A stretch of 64,000 nt of DNA, from assembly GCF_041956535.1 (NCBI RefSeq), contig NW_027192194.1, positions 93,444 through 157,443 of the forward strand. The letters are read 5' to 3'. Every line of letters begins with the position of its first letter. The stretch's first letter is position 1. The notes under the pieces are model-generated. The model was not told the origin of the DNA. It was given only the letters and a program-made list of their open reading frames with translations, and searched no databases. The stretch is from Calcarisporiella thermophila CBS 279.70. Taxonomy: Eukaryota; Calcarisporiellomycota. Of the stretch, positions 35,331-45,791 are shown in pieces. The translations under genes and the position numbers were made by a program.

Positions 35331-36554
35331 CTAAAGATTAACGATTCTCCCTCTGTACTCTTCAATGTTGTCATGGGTCAGCAAGATTAGGTCGCGCTTG
35401 GTCAGCGGCTGTTTTGTCATCGGGCACGTATTCTTCGTAGCGCCTTCGGTTGTCAAGCAGCGAATCCAGGTATCATATCTACAACGAGGGATCGAGGCAT
35501 CCAAGAGGAAAATGTAGAAAAAAATCATGGATGAAAAACGGAAAAAAATAAAAAATCCAAGAACATTACCCCATCACATGCCCATATTTACACATGGCAG
35601 GCTTTTCAACCACATCCAGCGTGATTGGGTCGATGAACTCAGGCAGCGGGTTTTCGTCCCAGACGATCTCTTCCTCCTGCTTTCCAGGTTGCTCTCTCTC
35701 CTGCACAGCTTCGAAATCACTGGCTGCCAACGGGATATTCGCCATTTTGGTGGTGGCGCGGGTCCGAGTACGTTTGGAGGTGGCCCAACTTCGAATGACA
35801 AACTCGCCCGAGTCGTCGCCAAACTCCTCGTCCTCGGAGACGTCGTCATCGTCAGAAGAATCGCGCCGATCCCATCCCCGCTTTCTCCTCTTCGCTTTCG
35901 ATTTCGCTCCCTGAGTGGTGTTTCGTGTTCTCGTCTGCCTCGTTGTAGTGGCCACCGCGGCAGAAGCGGCAGCGGAAGATGAAGTGTAGGGCGTTGCCGT
36001 GCCGTGCTTACGATGCGTACGAAATACCTTTTCTTCTTTACCAGTGGTAGGGTTCTTGGACGAGAAAAGATAGTGCGCCTTTCCGCGCTCATCAAGCACA
36101 TAGTTGGGGTCTTTAACACGGCCACTCTCTACAAGCAAGCGGTAGAAATTCGAACACTAACCAAGCATTATTGAATCAGAAGCGAGTGATGTATGGGTGA
36201 TGGTATTCTGCATAAGCAATTGGATCTCTTTCTGCTTCAAAGGAAATAAGGGAACGACTGCCATACCTGATATCCAACACGACCCGGTATCCCCATTGCA
36301 AAAATCCCCCACTGCCCATTCGCCCCTATCTCAGCCAGTCGCTTGAAAAAAATTCGCTCCTCCTCCGGAGTCCACTGCCCTTTTCGCTGAACTTCTCCGG
36401 GAGCATTGAACCTGTAATAGTACGAGTTTGGATTCTTGTCGCGTTGGTCCCACGCTCGGATACGGGCCTGGGACCAACCCTCAAAGGCTTTTTGCGGATC
36501 TTTCGAGTTGCGTGCTTGCAAAATCGCATCATCAAGAGCAAGTCGACTAGACAT
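35331..36554 (-). CDS. Myb/SANT-like plus U-box protein (probable C-terminal part of a split gene)
   Basis: Nuclear protein with a Myb/SANT-like domain (KGQWTPEEERIFFKRLAE, then GIPGRVGYQCSNFYRLLVES) and a C-terminal U-box-like zinc-less RING fold (LPEFIDPITLDVVEKPAM, CKYGHVMGYDTWIRCL, NTCPMTKQPLTKRDL). An acidic/basic linker joins them (KRRKRGWDRRDSSDDDD). Introns lie after GYQ and after HVMG, both recovering the conserved frame. Fungal homologues I recall share the IPGRVGYQCSNFYR block; a role in chromatin or ubiquitin ligation is inferred from domains only. The ATG at 36554 is only 74 bp from the stop codon of the same-strand coiled-coil gene. The frame is open upstream of this ATG (KIRDIEKLLIRNLFLGSQYR), so both are probably one gene broken by a frameshift. 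Confidence 0.75.
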
Positions 36555-36628
36555 CCGATATTGGCTACCGAGGAATAAGTTCCTGATGAGTAATTTTTCG
36601 ATATCACGAATTTTCTTTTTTCTTTTTT

Positions 36629-37222
36629 CTACTTTTTCACGGTTTCAGCTGTGGTTTTCTTAAGTGTCTCGGATCGCTTTCTTAATAGAAGCTGGTACGC
36701 CTCGCGCTGCTCATTTGTCATTCCACCTAGCGCCATGCCAATAAGCACCTCCAAAATAGGTCACAATTGCACTTACTGATCACTTACTACTCTCCTTCTC
36801 CGTGAAACGCGTTGCAATGCCTCGTCGTACCTCTGCTAAATACCCCCATCCTGTAAACTTCACGATGGCCTCCTCTTCATCGCCGTCGCACTCCTCCAAC
36901 ACATAATCCATCTCCTCCTCAACGAGATAGTCGAACATGGCTTTGATTTTGCGATATTTACGCTGCTTTTCGCGCTGCTCGAAAGCCTGGAACTTGCGCT
37001 GCTGTAGGGCAATTCGCTTCTGAATGATCTCATGGTCCTGTTCGTTGAGATCGGCATGGAAGACGCGCTCCTTTCGAATCGTTTCGATCTCCTCTTCTCT
37101 ACGGTTGAAAAGGAATGTATCAGCTGCGGATATCGATGGATGAACGATAGGAAACCACTATAATACTCTTGCTCTTCAGCAATATCCGGCTTGTCCTCCT
37201 CTTCCTCCAGAACATCTTCCAT
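36629..37222 (-). CDS. Coiled-coil protein (probable N-terminal part of the Myb/U-box gene)
   Basis: From ATG 37222 (MEDVLEEEEDKPDIAEEQEYY), a phase-1 intron removes about 35 nt and restores TDTFLFNRREEEIETIRKE. A charged coiled coil follows (IALQQRKFQAFEQREKQRK) and then YLVEEEMDYVLEECDGD. A second intron after GWGYLAE joins to VLIGMALGGMTNEQREAYQ, and the frame ends KKTTAETVKK at TAG 36631-36629. In the -1 frame the reading continues VEKRKKKIRDIEKLL straight into the Myb/SANT protein. One extra A in the A5 run at about 36632-36636 would fuse the two. The 5' exon and its divergent promoter were the source of the duplication at 32.6-33.3 kb. Confidence 0.7.
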
Positions 37223-37870
37223 GTTCTCCTGCGCTCTCTCCCTTAATTTCAACTATTCAACCGAAACAGAGATAAAAAAAAGTCTAAAACAGTACTCAGA
37301 AGGTGAAGAGCTCTCGGCTAAATACCAGAAGTGGACTAATGGGGTAAATGTTTGGAATTACAAGGTGCCTCCATGAGCCCGTAATTTTTGAAGAGGGTGC
37401 GTCTGTCCAATAATATAAGGTGTTATCAGTGTTCAGGGGAGGGGAGCATCAAATTGGTTTGAAACTCTACGCACTTTTCTCTGTAAAAAAACGCGATGCC
37501 TGCTTCCTTACTTCTGACCCGGTCAACATGGAAGAGTACCTTAGTTTATGAGACATTGTGTTCTCACTCCTTTTGATGATGAGCAAGAACAAGCTAGTAG
37601 GATAGCGATAGTGGCAAAATAAGGAAAACCTGTCGGAATTAGAGTTTGTAACCTAACCTACACCGGTATCCGATTGACAGAAATCAAGGGATCAGCGGAG
37701 AAAAAAAAAACGTGGTCCTTGTTCTTATTCCCGTACTCCTTTGTTTGTTTTACTTCTTGGTATATTCCCCCCCAAAAATTTGAAAAGCTACATCCTTTAA
37801 ATCCATATACCTTCAATCCCTTCGATAATTTCTCCTCATCGCCCCTAGTTTCGCCCTCCCTAATCCATTT
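37061..37870. repeat. Segmental duplication, source copy
   Basis: Colinear with 32602-33314. It contains intact exon 1 and the start of exon 2 of the coiled-coil gene and the whole divergent region up to about 60 bp before the next gene's ATG. It is judged the source because its gene part is intact. Confidence 0.9.
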
Positions 37871-37932
37871 ACCTCCTCAAAATACCCTATGTTTTCGTTT
37901 CACTCCCTCATCCTATTAATAATACCGTATTG

Positions 37933-38760
37933 ATGCCCGCCAATATCACCAATACGTCATTACCCCCATCCCGCACTACCACCAAACATCTCAAACCCTG
38001 CAAGTCCACCGGCGATCTCGCGGCATACCGCCATGTAATCGCTCAATTGACCGCCAATGCGCCTAAACCTTACGGGACGATTCCACCACTTAAAAAGCGC
38101 AAAAAGAAGAAAGCCAAGGATGAAGACGCCCATCGTCAAGTGCAGTTGGACGGCATCACTGCGCCGCTTGCGGTTTCCATCCCCCCCGGCACAGACACCA
38201 ACGATGAAGACACAAGGTCATCGCCACCAACTCCTCCCAAGTCCAAACGATTGCAGGTGGATGATGTGATTAATGTCGCGCCATTTGACATCACATGTGT
38301 CCCTGGTACTACAGCCCCGCTAAGCATCAAGCTGAAATCCATCAGTCTCTTCAGTCATTTTTTTGCACCCCCGCTGGATATGCTGTCTTCTCGCCCCCCG
38401 ACTCCTGCCAATGGCTGCAAAATGAAAGTCCTTGACACCGCACAAGCGTTGATCACGCGACTTGAGGATGCCCGAAATATCCTGCGCAAGCACTTCCCGG
38501 ATCGCCTTATCGGGCCTGAGCTGAAGCATCCCACCGCACGCCCACTTCAACGCCTGCTCTGCTACGATCCCTCGGTGCGTGATGTTAGATCCAATCCGAA
38601 TTTTTTGCGAATGATGGCAGGGGAGCTGAATATGATCCGGGCCCACAAGTTGGCATCCCCCCTCCGACCGCGAGCCTTGCTCCCCAAACGGCGCGATGGA
38701 TACTGCAAGGGTAGGCCGTCCAAACGAAGAGAGGCCATTATATTTGATGATGAGCCATGA
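37933..38760 (+). CDS. Basic conserved unknown protein
   Basis: Single-exon, 275 residues. The N-terminal part is basic and low-complexity, with a lysine/arginine run (PPLKKRKKKKAKDEDAH) typical of nuclear localisation. A likely structured C-terminal half holds SSRPPTPANGCKMKVLDTAQ, LRKHFPDRLIGPELKHPTAR, PLQRLLCYDPSV, NPNFLRMMAGELNMIRAHKL and SPLRPRALLPKRRDGY. The evenly conserved look of the last 100 residues suggests a real domain, but I cannot name it. It is divergent from the coiled-coil/Myb gene across a promoter that was later duplicated. Its own start lies about 60 bp beyond the duplicated edge. It is convergent with the phosphatase gene. A nuclear role is inferred from composition only. 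Confidence 0.68.
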   Translation: MPANITNTSLPPSRTTTKHLKPCKSTGDLAAYRHVIAQLTANAPKPYGTIPPLKKRKKKKAKDEDAHRQVQLDGITAPLAVSIPPGTDTNDEDTRSSPPTPPKSKRLQVDDVINVAPFDITCVPGTTAPLSIKLKSISLFSHFFAPPLDMLSSRPPTPANGCKMKVLDTAQALITRLEDARNILRKHFPDRLIGPELKHPTARPLQRLLCYDPSVRDVRSNPNFLRMMAGELNMIRAHKLASPLRPRALLPKRRDGYCKGRPSKRREAIIFDDEP

Positions 38761-39268
38761 TTCATACCTGCCTTCACTACGTCTCTACTACCACTTGAGA
38801 TCCATCGAGCTTGTGTTTTGTGATATACAGCAATATTGTGTTTGAATTTTTTATATACCCTTGATTGTTTTTTTTTTACGTTTCGTGTTTAGTTTCTTCT
38901 TCTTGTTTTCACAGTTTTCCTTTCTTCTTCTTAACCAAAATTTTTCTTAGGTTGCTTTGCAGGGAACCCGCTATTTATAGGCGAGATATCCATACTTCTT
39001 AGCCTAGTTCGCCATTGATACTCCAGATGGCCCTGATTTTTCTTGAGCACCCTGCACGCAACTTATGTTTTATAGATGCATATATACACACTTTTAAAAA
39101 TATTTTCTTTCTATCTTGTCACAAGGGTTGCTTTCTTGTGGTTTTGTATATTTTTGAATGGATGCCCGCTTTTCCTTTATTTTTTGGAAAGGTCGATTTC
39201 ACTATAAATAGAAAAGATATCTTTTCATTACACCTCTTCTCCTGCGATTATACCAGTACAAAAAAAAA
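38761..39268. other. Convergent intergenic region
   Basis: 508 bp, T-rich, between two converging genes. It should hold both 3' UTRs. No gene seen. Confidence 0.55.
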
Positions 39269-40473
39269 TTAAGATTTCGAGATCAACTCGCGCGAATTAG
39301 GATATACTGCATAGACATAGGTGTGCACCTTTCCATCCTGTTCTTCGTAGTCGACTATTTCCAAGCCAGACAAATGGCCTCCATAGTAGGAGGAGATTCC
39401 CGTGTCAATCAACACATATGCCCCGTTGCAGCGGGAAAGAATCCGGCCGGTCTCGTATTGAGCGGTGTGGCCGGACACGATTCTTGAAACCTATCAAGAG
39501 ATGCGGGCGTGAGTAAGAAGTCGAGAAGCAAGGAGCCAGAGCTGATGGTCAAGTCGTGGCTGAAAAACTCACCTTGAATCCCTCGAGAGTCTTCTTGACG
39601 TTGTCGCACACCTCCTTTTCATTCTTTCCCTGCGCGTGCCCTCGATACCACAGAGGACCTTTGTCATGCAAAACTGGGTCTTTATACTTTTGGTCATCGG
39701 TAGGGTCCATCACTGATGCGCTCACTCTCTTGTTGACCTCATCCAAGCCCACACTGGCCCACATCGGGTGCATGTCCCCATGCGAGAAGAGAGTCGAATG
39801 TGCAATAGTGGTGGCGTTGTAGCGAGGAGAGAGCTGATTGTGAATAAACCCTCCAGGTAGCCAAGCCTTCTTCCGGGCCTCAACCCCCCCAAAGGTATCA
39901 ATTTCTTTTTGGAGGACATAACGCCAGTCGCCGTGGAAGTTCATCAACTCATGATTGCCATAAAGATTGATAACCTAACCATGAAATGTTGTAAATTCGG
40001 GAAAAAACAACGACATAATGAGGTAATAAAATTACCTGTCCTCCAGCATCGCGGGCTTGCTTATAGAGCGAATCAAACATTTTGTAAAGCTTGATCGTGT
40101 CGATCCCTCTGTCTACCTGAAATAACCACATATAAAGGAAAGAGCTATCAATTGGAGTGAAAACCAATGGAATTGGAGCGGCAATATTCCTTACAATATC
40201 TCCAGTCTGCACCAGGACGGTCTTTCCTCCGGTCCACTTGACATCCTCGGTACCAGCTGGATCCGCAACCCCCAGGATTCCAAGCACTTTGACGGCATTG
40301 GCGTAATCTCCATGAATGTCGCCGACCGCAACAAGCCTGCGCTTCCATTGCGATGGGACGGGGGCGGGATCGGCTGTTTGGAGGACATCGACAAGCGGGA
40401 TGTGAGCATAGATTAGAAGAAAAGCAAGAAGCGGGAGAAGGAGGCTTCTTGGTAAGGAGGGGATGGAGGCCAT
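39269..40473 (-). CDS. Membrane-anchored or secreted Ser/Thr-type metallophosphatase
   Basis: Calcineurin-like metallophosphoesterase of the Shewanella-like/bacterial-type Ser/Thr phosphatase branch. From ATG 40473 a hydrophobic N-terminus (LLLPLLAFLLIYAHIPL) acts as signal or anchor. The metal-binding motifs are complete across introns: GDIHGDYANA, GDI-VDRG (joined by an intron of about 80 nt at about 40200-40119), GNHELMNF (joined at about 40037-39975), the FSHGDMHPMWA histidine and SGHT. The C-terminus is VYPNSRELISKS. All residues needed for two-metal catalysis appear present. Location is presumably the secretory pathway or cell surface, unlike cytosolic PPP phosphatases. Substrate is unknown. 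It has no direct functional link to its neighbours. Confidence 0.87.
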
Positions 40474-42105
40474 TTTGCAGGTCAGTGTGAGATTGCGCTA
40501 GGAGAGAGCAGGAGTTTATATCTCCTGAAGTATGGTGGTGGTCCAAGTGTAATGCTAAATTTACTATCTAGCACGAGAATGAGCCCCATTACATAATTGG
40601 CTCGTTTAGGTTGATTGTCTAGAGGCAAGATCGGATCGCCAATCAGGAATTACCTCCTGTGAAAATGGGGGTGAGGCAAATGCTCGGTACTTAACTCTGG
40701 ACCCAAACCAAAGGCCGGATAGCCTTGAATGCGGCCGACTTGGACACGCACCCACTGGCGCTCGATCTGCCGAAAACTTGGCCGAACAAAATCCAAATCT
40801 CAAGTTCCTTTTCTAAAGCCTTAGACAATTAGGATCTCATTTCCTCTCCTCTCTCAAAGACAAATTAACACTGATTCCTCCCCCCTTTCATATGCTCAAC
40901 TCCGCATGGTGTCACTGAGAGCCTACTCAGAGTAGTTGGGATATTAAGCTTCAAACCTATAATGCTCCATGCTCCATCAACGCGGGATGTAGGCTCCAAT
41001 AAAGGCGGGTCTAAAGAAACAACTAACCTCTAGCCCTTCTCCTGCACCCTCAGGCGACTACAAGCTGGCCAGCCAGATCGCACGCATACTTCGAAACTCA
41101 AGAGAAGCTTACTCAATTCCGAATTCCCTGGTGGAAAAGCTGCTCAAACTCCTGATCTTTCCTCCCCGGACCATGTCGTTATGTAAGGATTTAGAGTTGA
41201 GCCAGCAAAGCGTCATGAACGACAGGGAACACGAATGGGGAAGTGCGATGGTTATCCCAGATGTATCACTTATTCTAGATTCGTTCGGATAACGGATGCA
41301 CGCAGTGGGTGCGCCCAGCGTCCTGGTCAAGATTCCTAGCCACGTCGATGCGCGACGAGCTCGCACATTGGTTCCCAGGAACTCTATTTTCAATGGAGGA
41401 TCGAGACTTTTAGCTCGGCCAATTCATTGGCGTGTTACTAATACTGAAAGGAACTAGCAAACAACTCTGGGGGATAAAATTTATTAGCATTGTTTTCGAA
41501 GAGTTAATTTTCGGCCAATGCCCCCTTTTTTGCTATATCGGATACAAAATCTGCTTACGGCGATGTGTGGCAGTGTGGGAGTGCCGGATTAAGGCGCCCG
41601 TCTAGACTTGAGTGGAAAGGGATGGGTATCGTTGCTCGAGCTTTTCTTTTATCTTGTAGGAGACTTTCGCTCGATGATTCAACAGGGTTATTCTTATGTT
41701 TGAAAAGCTATTGGGGAAATATCGAGAGAATTAATAGAGCGTAGGTCCCCAAATACATATCTCATCTCGCAGAAAAAGTATGAGCAAGTTTTCTGTCAAC
41801 TATGACCCGCCTTGATCTTATTAAAGACCAATTTTTGACCTTTTATTTTTACTGTCACTCTTTCTCTAATATGATCTAAACCATCAACAATAATAAACGC
41901 CTTCAATTGAATACGGGTATAATAAGCAAATATCAATTATATTAACGTAAGAAAATATTCCCTATGTACTGTATTTTAAGGTTTATTAAAAGAACTCCGG
42001 CCAATTGCATCATGATAGCTCTAAAGCAATTTAGGATTCTGATTCCTCATCTTAAATTCCCTTTTATTGTCAATGCCAATAGATTAGAATAATAGATCAG
42101 GAGCA
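40474..42105. other. Large intergenic region
   Basis: 1.63 kb between the divergent phosphatase (-) and PTRHD1 (+) genes, unusually long for this window. Only short frames without protein character occur. A tRNA-like A-box string at about 41582-41600 lacks a T arm. No repeat copies of it were recognised elsewhere. Confidence 0.5.
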
Positions 42106-42685
42106 ATGGCGGCAGTAGAGCCTCTTACCATGTTTATTATTATTCGAAGAGATCTGATTAAAGTAAGTCTGTTGTATTTCTCACCGCTGCGAAGCATCTC
42201 TATAATTATTTTTGCAATCCATGATGCCAGTCATTAGGATGGAACACTGGAAGGTGACTTTTTTTGTCCTACATTTTGATCCCAAAGACCTAGCATTCAA
42301 TTTTCTCCTTAGCGTAATCGCACAAGCTTCTCACGCCAGCACCGCTGTCCTCTGGCAGTACAAGGATACCCCCGCCACCCAAGAATATCTCTCCAACCTC
42401 GACACTATGCATAAAGTCGTTTTAGAGGTAATTCACCCTCTACCACCCCCTGAACCGGTCTCTTGCTTTGGCTTCTCACTTTAATTCTTCTTTATTTATA
42501 TCATCATAAAGACAAAAAATCTTGACACGCTCCAGTCAATTGCCTCCTCCCTAGAGCAACTCAACGTGCCGCACAAAGTATGGATTGAGCAGCCCGAGAA
42601 CTTTGCCACCTGTCTTGCTACTGCACCCATTCACCGGACGCCAGAGCTTAAGGCAGCATTGAAGAAATGCTCACTGTTTAAGTGA
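42106..42685 (+). CDS. PTRHD1: PTRHD1-like peptidyl-tRNA hydrolase domain protein
   Basis: Small PTH2-fold protein related to peptidyl-tRNA hydrolases. Exons are 42106-42162, 42231-42253, 42313-42427 and 42512-42685, 369 nt and 122 residues. Key segments are MFIIIRRDLIK, GWNTGSVIAQASHAST, LDTMHKVVLE, HKVWIEQPENFATCLAT and ending ALKKCSLFK, as in human PTRHD1. The second exon is only 23 nt, and its acceptor must be at 42230 for the SLGWNTGS frame; the nearer AG at 42238 breaks it. Catalytic relatedness to PTH2 is by fold; PTRHD1 activity in general is not well established. Its stop codon lies 29 bp from that of the opposite-strand NKP2-like gene, so the transcripts must overlap. Confidence 0.88.
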
Positions 42686-42714
42686 TAATGGAATAAAGAG
42701 GTCATGGCTGCACA

Positions 42715-43477
42715 TCATCGCAGAAGCGTTCGAGATCCTATTTTTTTTTTGGATTGGAATTCGTAAGTGCAAAATAAGGGACAATATAAATGGTGGGGTA
42801 GTACTTGAAGACTATGGGAGACTTGGCTAAGTATTGGGTCAGTTGCGTCTGGCTCACATGGGATGGCGCGGAGCTGGGCATCGAGTCTAATGTGTGTATG
42901 AGAAGGCTAGCATCGAAAAATAAAAAAAAAGAAAACCAAAAAGAGGCATACTCTTGGAGGGCCGGAAGATAGACCTCTTCACATTTCCTCTCCATCTCTC
43001 TAATCTCCTGATCCATTTTCATTTCAGCGTCTTCCAGGGCTTTTAATGCCTGCGCAAGATTTCTTCGTGACGATCCTTCCTATAAAACCTATACCTTAGC
43101 TTGTCATACTCATGCTCTGCTTCCAAGACGAAATAAAACAACCTTTTCCATCGGGCGATCATCTTCATTTTCGAACATGTCCTTCTCCTCCTCGTCCTCT
43201 TCTTCCTTCGCACCCAGCTCGACCTCAACACGAATGTTTTTCCTGACAGTCTCGCGAATGCGATTGCGTTGGTCCTGGAACTCACGGTAGAGCTCTTTTA
43301 TTTGTGGGGTATTCCTAAGCTTAAGATTAGCGAAATAGAAAAGGGGGGGGGGTGGAATGCATGTAGTCGATACCTAAATGCTATCGGAAACATACTGACG
43401 AAGGACTGTAAGGTGATGTTGTCATGCAGCTCATTTCCTAGCAGGAAGGATAGGAGTAAAGTTTCTTCAGTCGACAT
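42715..43477 (-). CDS. NKP2: Cnl2/NKP2-type kinetochore protein
   Basis: Probable subunit of the inner kinetochore (CCAN/COMA-associated) complex. From ATG 43477 exon 1 reads MSTEETLLLSFLLGNELHDN and ITLQSFVSMFPIAF. An intron with a G10 run (43343-43352) joins to RNTPQIKELYREFQDQRNRI, then RETVRKNIRVEVELG. An acidic KEEEDEEEKDMF follows, then a coiled coil (LAQALKALEDAEMKMDQEIR). The C-terminal exon after QELDAQLR is less certain. The opening 'acid-free LL-SFLL...ITLQSF...FP...PQIKELY' pattern is the family hallmark as I recall it. Length is near 190 residues. It diverges from palC with 128 bp between starts. Confidence 0.7.
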
Positions 43478-43605
43478 CCTGAATCTATGGTTTCAACGCG
43501 TTCGAAAGATAAAAGGGAATAATCTGCTTTTATTTCGTGTGGCTGCTAAAATTCGCGTTGAACTGCCCCTATTAATTTTCATTGATCTTTTTCCATCGAC
43601 GATAA

Positions 43606-45125
43606 ATGGCATTAAAAACCCCCATTTTCCCCCTCTCTCTCCCCACCACCGGAGCCGTCTCATTCTCAGAATTTTACGACGCTGGTGAGGATCATGCCCT
43701 TAATCACCTTCTTTCCGATGCAACGACTTCAAGAGGGAAATTACGCATGTGTCTCAAAGAGGCCAAGCGGTCGGGGGAAGAATCCAAAGATGTTGTTGGG
43801 ATCATCAAGGTACACCTTTCGATTGAGTTGTTTTGTCTGGCATGCAAATAATTGCGCTAATGAGCTTAAGGGATGAGTAGGCCATCGATGAATATCTTCC
43901 GCTCATCCTCGGGATCGTCGCGACCGTAGAAAAGAAAACTCTCCAGCAGAAGAAGGAATTAGGTAAGGAGGCTAGCCAAGAGTTTCTCCGCTGTCTGGAT
44001 TTCTATCCTTACCAACGAATCTGTCTACAGAAACGTCCTGGCGGTGCACCCTCTCTTCTGGAGTCCTGAAACAGAAGCAGCGGGTGTCTTGTAAATCCCT
44101 GTATTTTGAACTCACCTTTATATTTCTCACCTACGGATACGCAATGAGGATGTGGGCCCAGGTCCTCTCGGTCCTATCCACTGAAGACAAGGCCGAGGTG
44201 CGGTACAACAAGGTAGCCAAAAATTGTCGAGAACGCTAGATAGGGAAAGCAAGTATTCTAATCCAAGGGTATTGGATCCATAGAGTGCAGATCATCTATG
44301 TCAAGCGAGCGGAATTTTTGCGCACATTGCCGACACAATATGCCCAAAGTGGTCGCAGACGGGTAAGCCTGCCGACGTGCAAAAGGAGGTTGTCTTTGCG
44401 CTTTCAAGGTAAGCAGCCAAGTTACGATTCACCCATTGAAGCCATTTTGACCAACCCGATTTTGCGACGTGCTATACTAGAGTATGCGTAGCAGAAGCGC
44501 AAACGATGGCCATCAACAAAGCCCTGTTGCTTCCCCGCACCTCCAATTCCCTGCTTGCCAAGCTCCTGCTCGGAGTAGCAAGCGAGTTCGAGGCCGCCCA
44601 TTCGCAACTCCAGTCCATCAAATCACAGTACGATATATGCCAAGAGTTTCAACGCTACACCTCGGAGTCCATCCACTTCTATCGAGCGCTGGGCATGAAG
44701 TATCTTGCGCTCGACGCGAATGCGGCCCAGAAGATTGGGGCGTCGGTTGGGTTCTCGAGAGAGTCGAAGGCCGTTTTTCACGCTCTGACGAAGAGCAAAC
44801 TGGGGGTGGTGAGTGGAGCGGCCGCGGTGCAGGAACGCGAGGTAGAGGAGATGCTGGGGGCCTATAAGCGGCAGAATGATACGGTAATGAATCGGAGAGA
44901 AAACTAGATGCAGCTCCAGTCCTTCCTGGCATTTTTAACCCCTTTTCTTGCTCATCCCAGGTCGCTTTCCAACCAGTTCCTGAAAAATCTGCCGTGCAAA
45001 CCCTCATCCCCAGTGGCCGTAGCATCGTCAGTGTAAAAGCATTTGTACCCCCACGGCACTCGTTCGACCCGACCCCAGAAGACGAGAACAAGCCAAGTTA
45101 TGCTCTCGCAGGGGCCTACTACTAG
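43606..45125 (+). CDS. palC: PalC, BRO1-domain pH-signalling protein
   Basis: BRO1-domain adaptor of the Pal/Rim ambient-pH pathway that binds ESCRT-III (Vps32) at cortical sites. The N-terminus is PLSLPTTGAVSFSEFYDAG, followed by the family segments SRGKLRMCLKEAKR, IDEYLPLILGIV, ETSWRCTLSSGVL and ELTFIFLTYGYAMRMWAQVL. Later come ADHLCQASGIFAHIADTICP, VAEAQTMAINKALL and SIHFYRALGMKYLA. The C-terminal NDTVAFQPVPEKSAVQTLIP then VKAFVPPR is typical of PalC. Six introns are needed, including one after KRQNDT that adds the conserved tail. Length is about 385 residues. Other pal/rim genes are not in the window. Confidence 0.85.
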
Positions 45126-45791
45126 CGGTTTAGTTGGCATTCCTTTTTGTTCCTCCCGAGTTTTGTACAATGCTGTTTCCCTTGTGTATTCCTATCTGGA
45201 GGTGAGCATACCCGGAGTTAGGGCCATAGTGCATCTTGGTGCTCTCGGCATCCATTCCCTCCACTGCAATGCCCACCCTTGGTGAGCTAGGCGGGAGCCG
45301 TTTGCAATACCAAATAAACGACATGATTTCAAAGCGAAATATTAGAGTCACAGAGAATGAAAAATGCCACCCCATCATGCTGGGTAGGGTTGACCATACC
45401 TATAGAGTCAAAAGCACAACTTTAGCCCATTATTCTCGAGCATGTTCTTGTGGCCATACTCGAGGATATCTTTCAAACTCCCCCCCCCCCCCTTATTTCC
45501 TCGGTTGAATCTAGAAAAAATCGTATCTTTCCACCTCTCGTTTCAGCCTCCACTAACTTTGGGAGGATAGAATAGCTAGCTCGCAGACACATGAAAGTGC
45601 CTATGGCATGAATGCGAAAATGATATGCAAACAGGCAGCACAAGCTTTTAAAGTATGTGTCCCTGGTAGCATAATGTTTTTTTAGTTGATATTTTATGAG
45701 GGGCTACCCTCGGCCATGCAGCACGCAGTAAGTATATATTTTTTTTATTCGAGAAAATAAAAGCGAATTAAAAAACATTCAACCGAATATT
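45126..45791. other. Convergent intergenic region with C-run
   Basis: 666 bp between palC and RPL6. It includes a C13 run at 45480-45492. No gene seen. Confidence 0.55.

Noticed and set aside
41109-41393. 94-codon minus-strand frame in the large gap
   Set aside because: No ATG-proximal context, no motif and no supporting splice sites.
41560-41640. tRNA-like stretch with TGCCGGATTAAGGCG resembling a D arm
   Set aside because: No anticodon stem or T arm with GGTTCGA-type sequence on either strand; not a tRNA.
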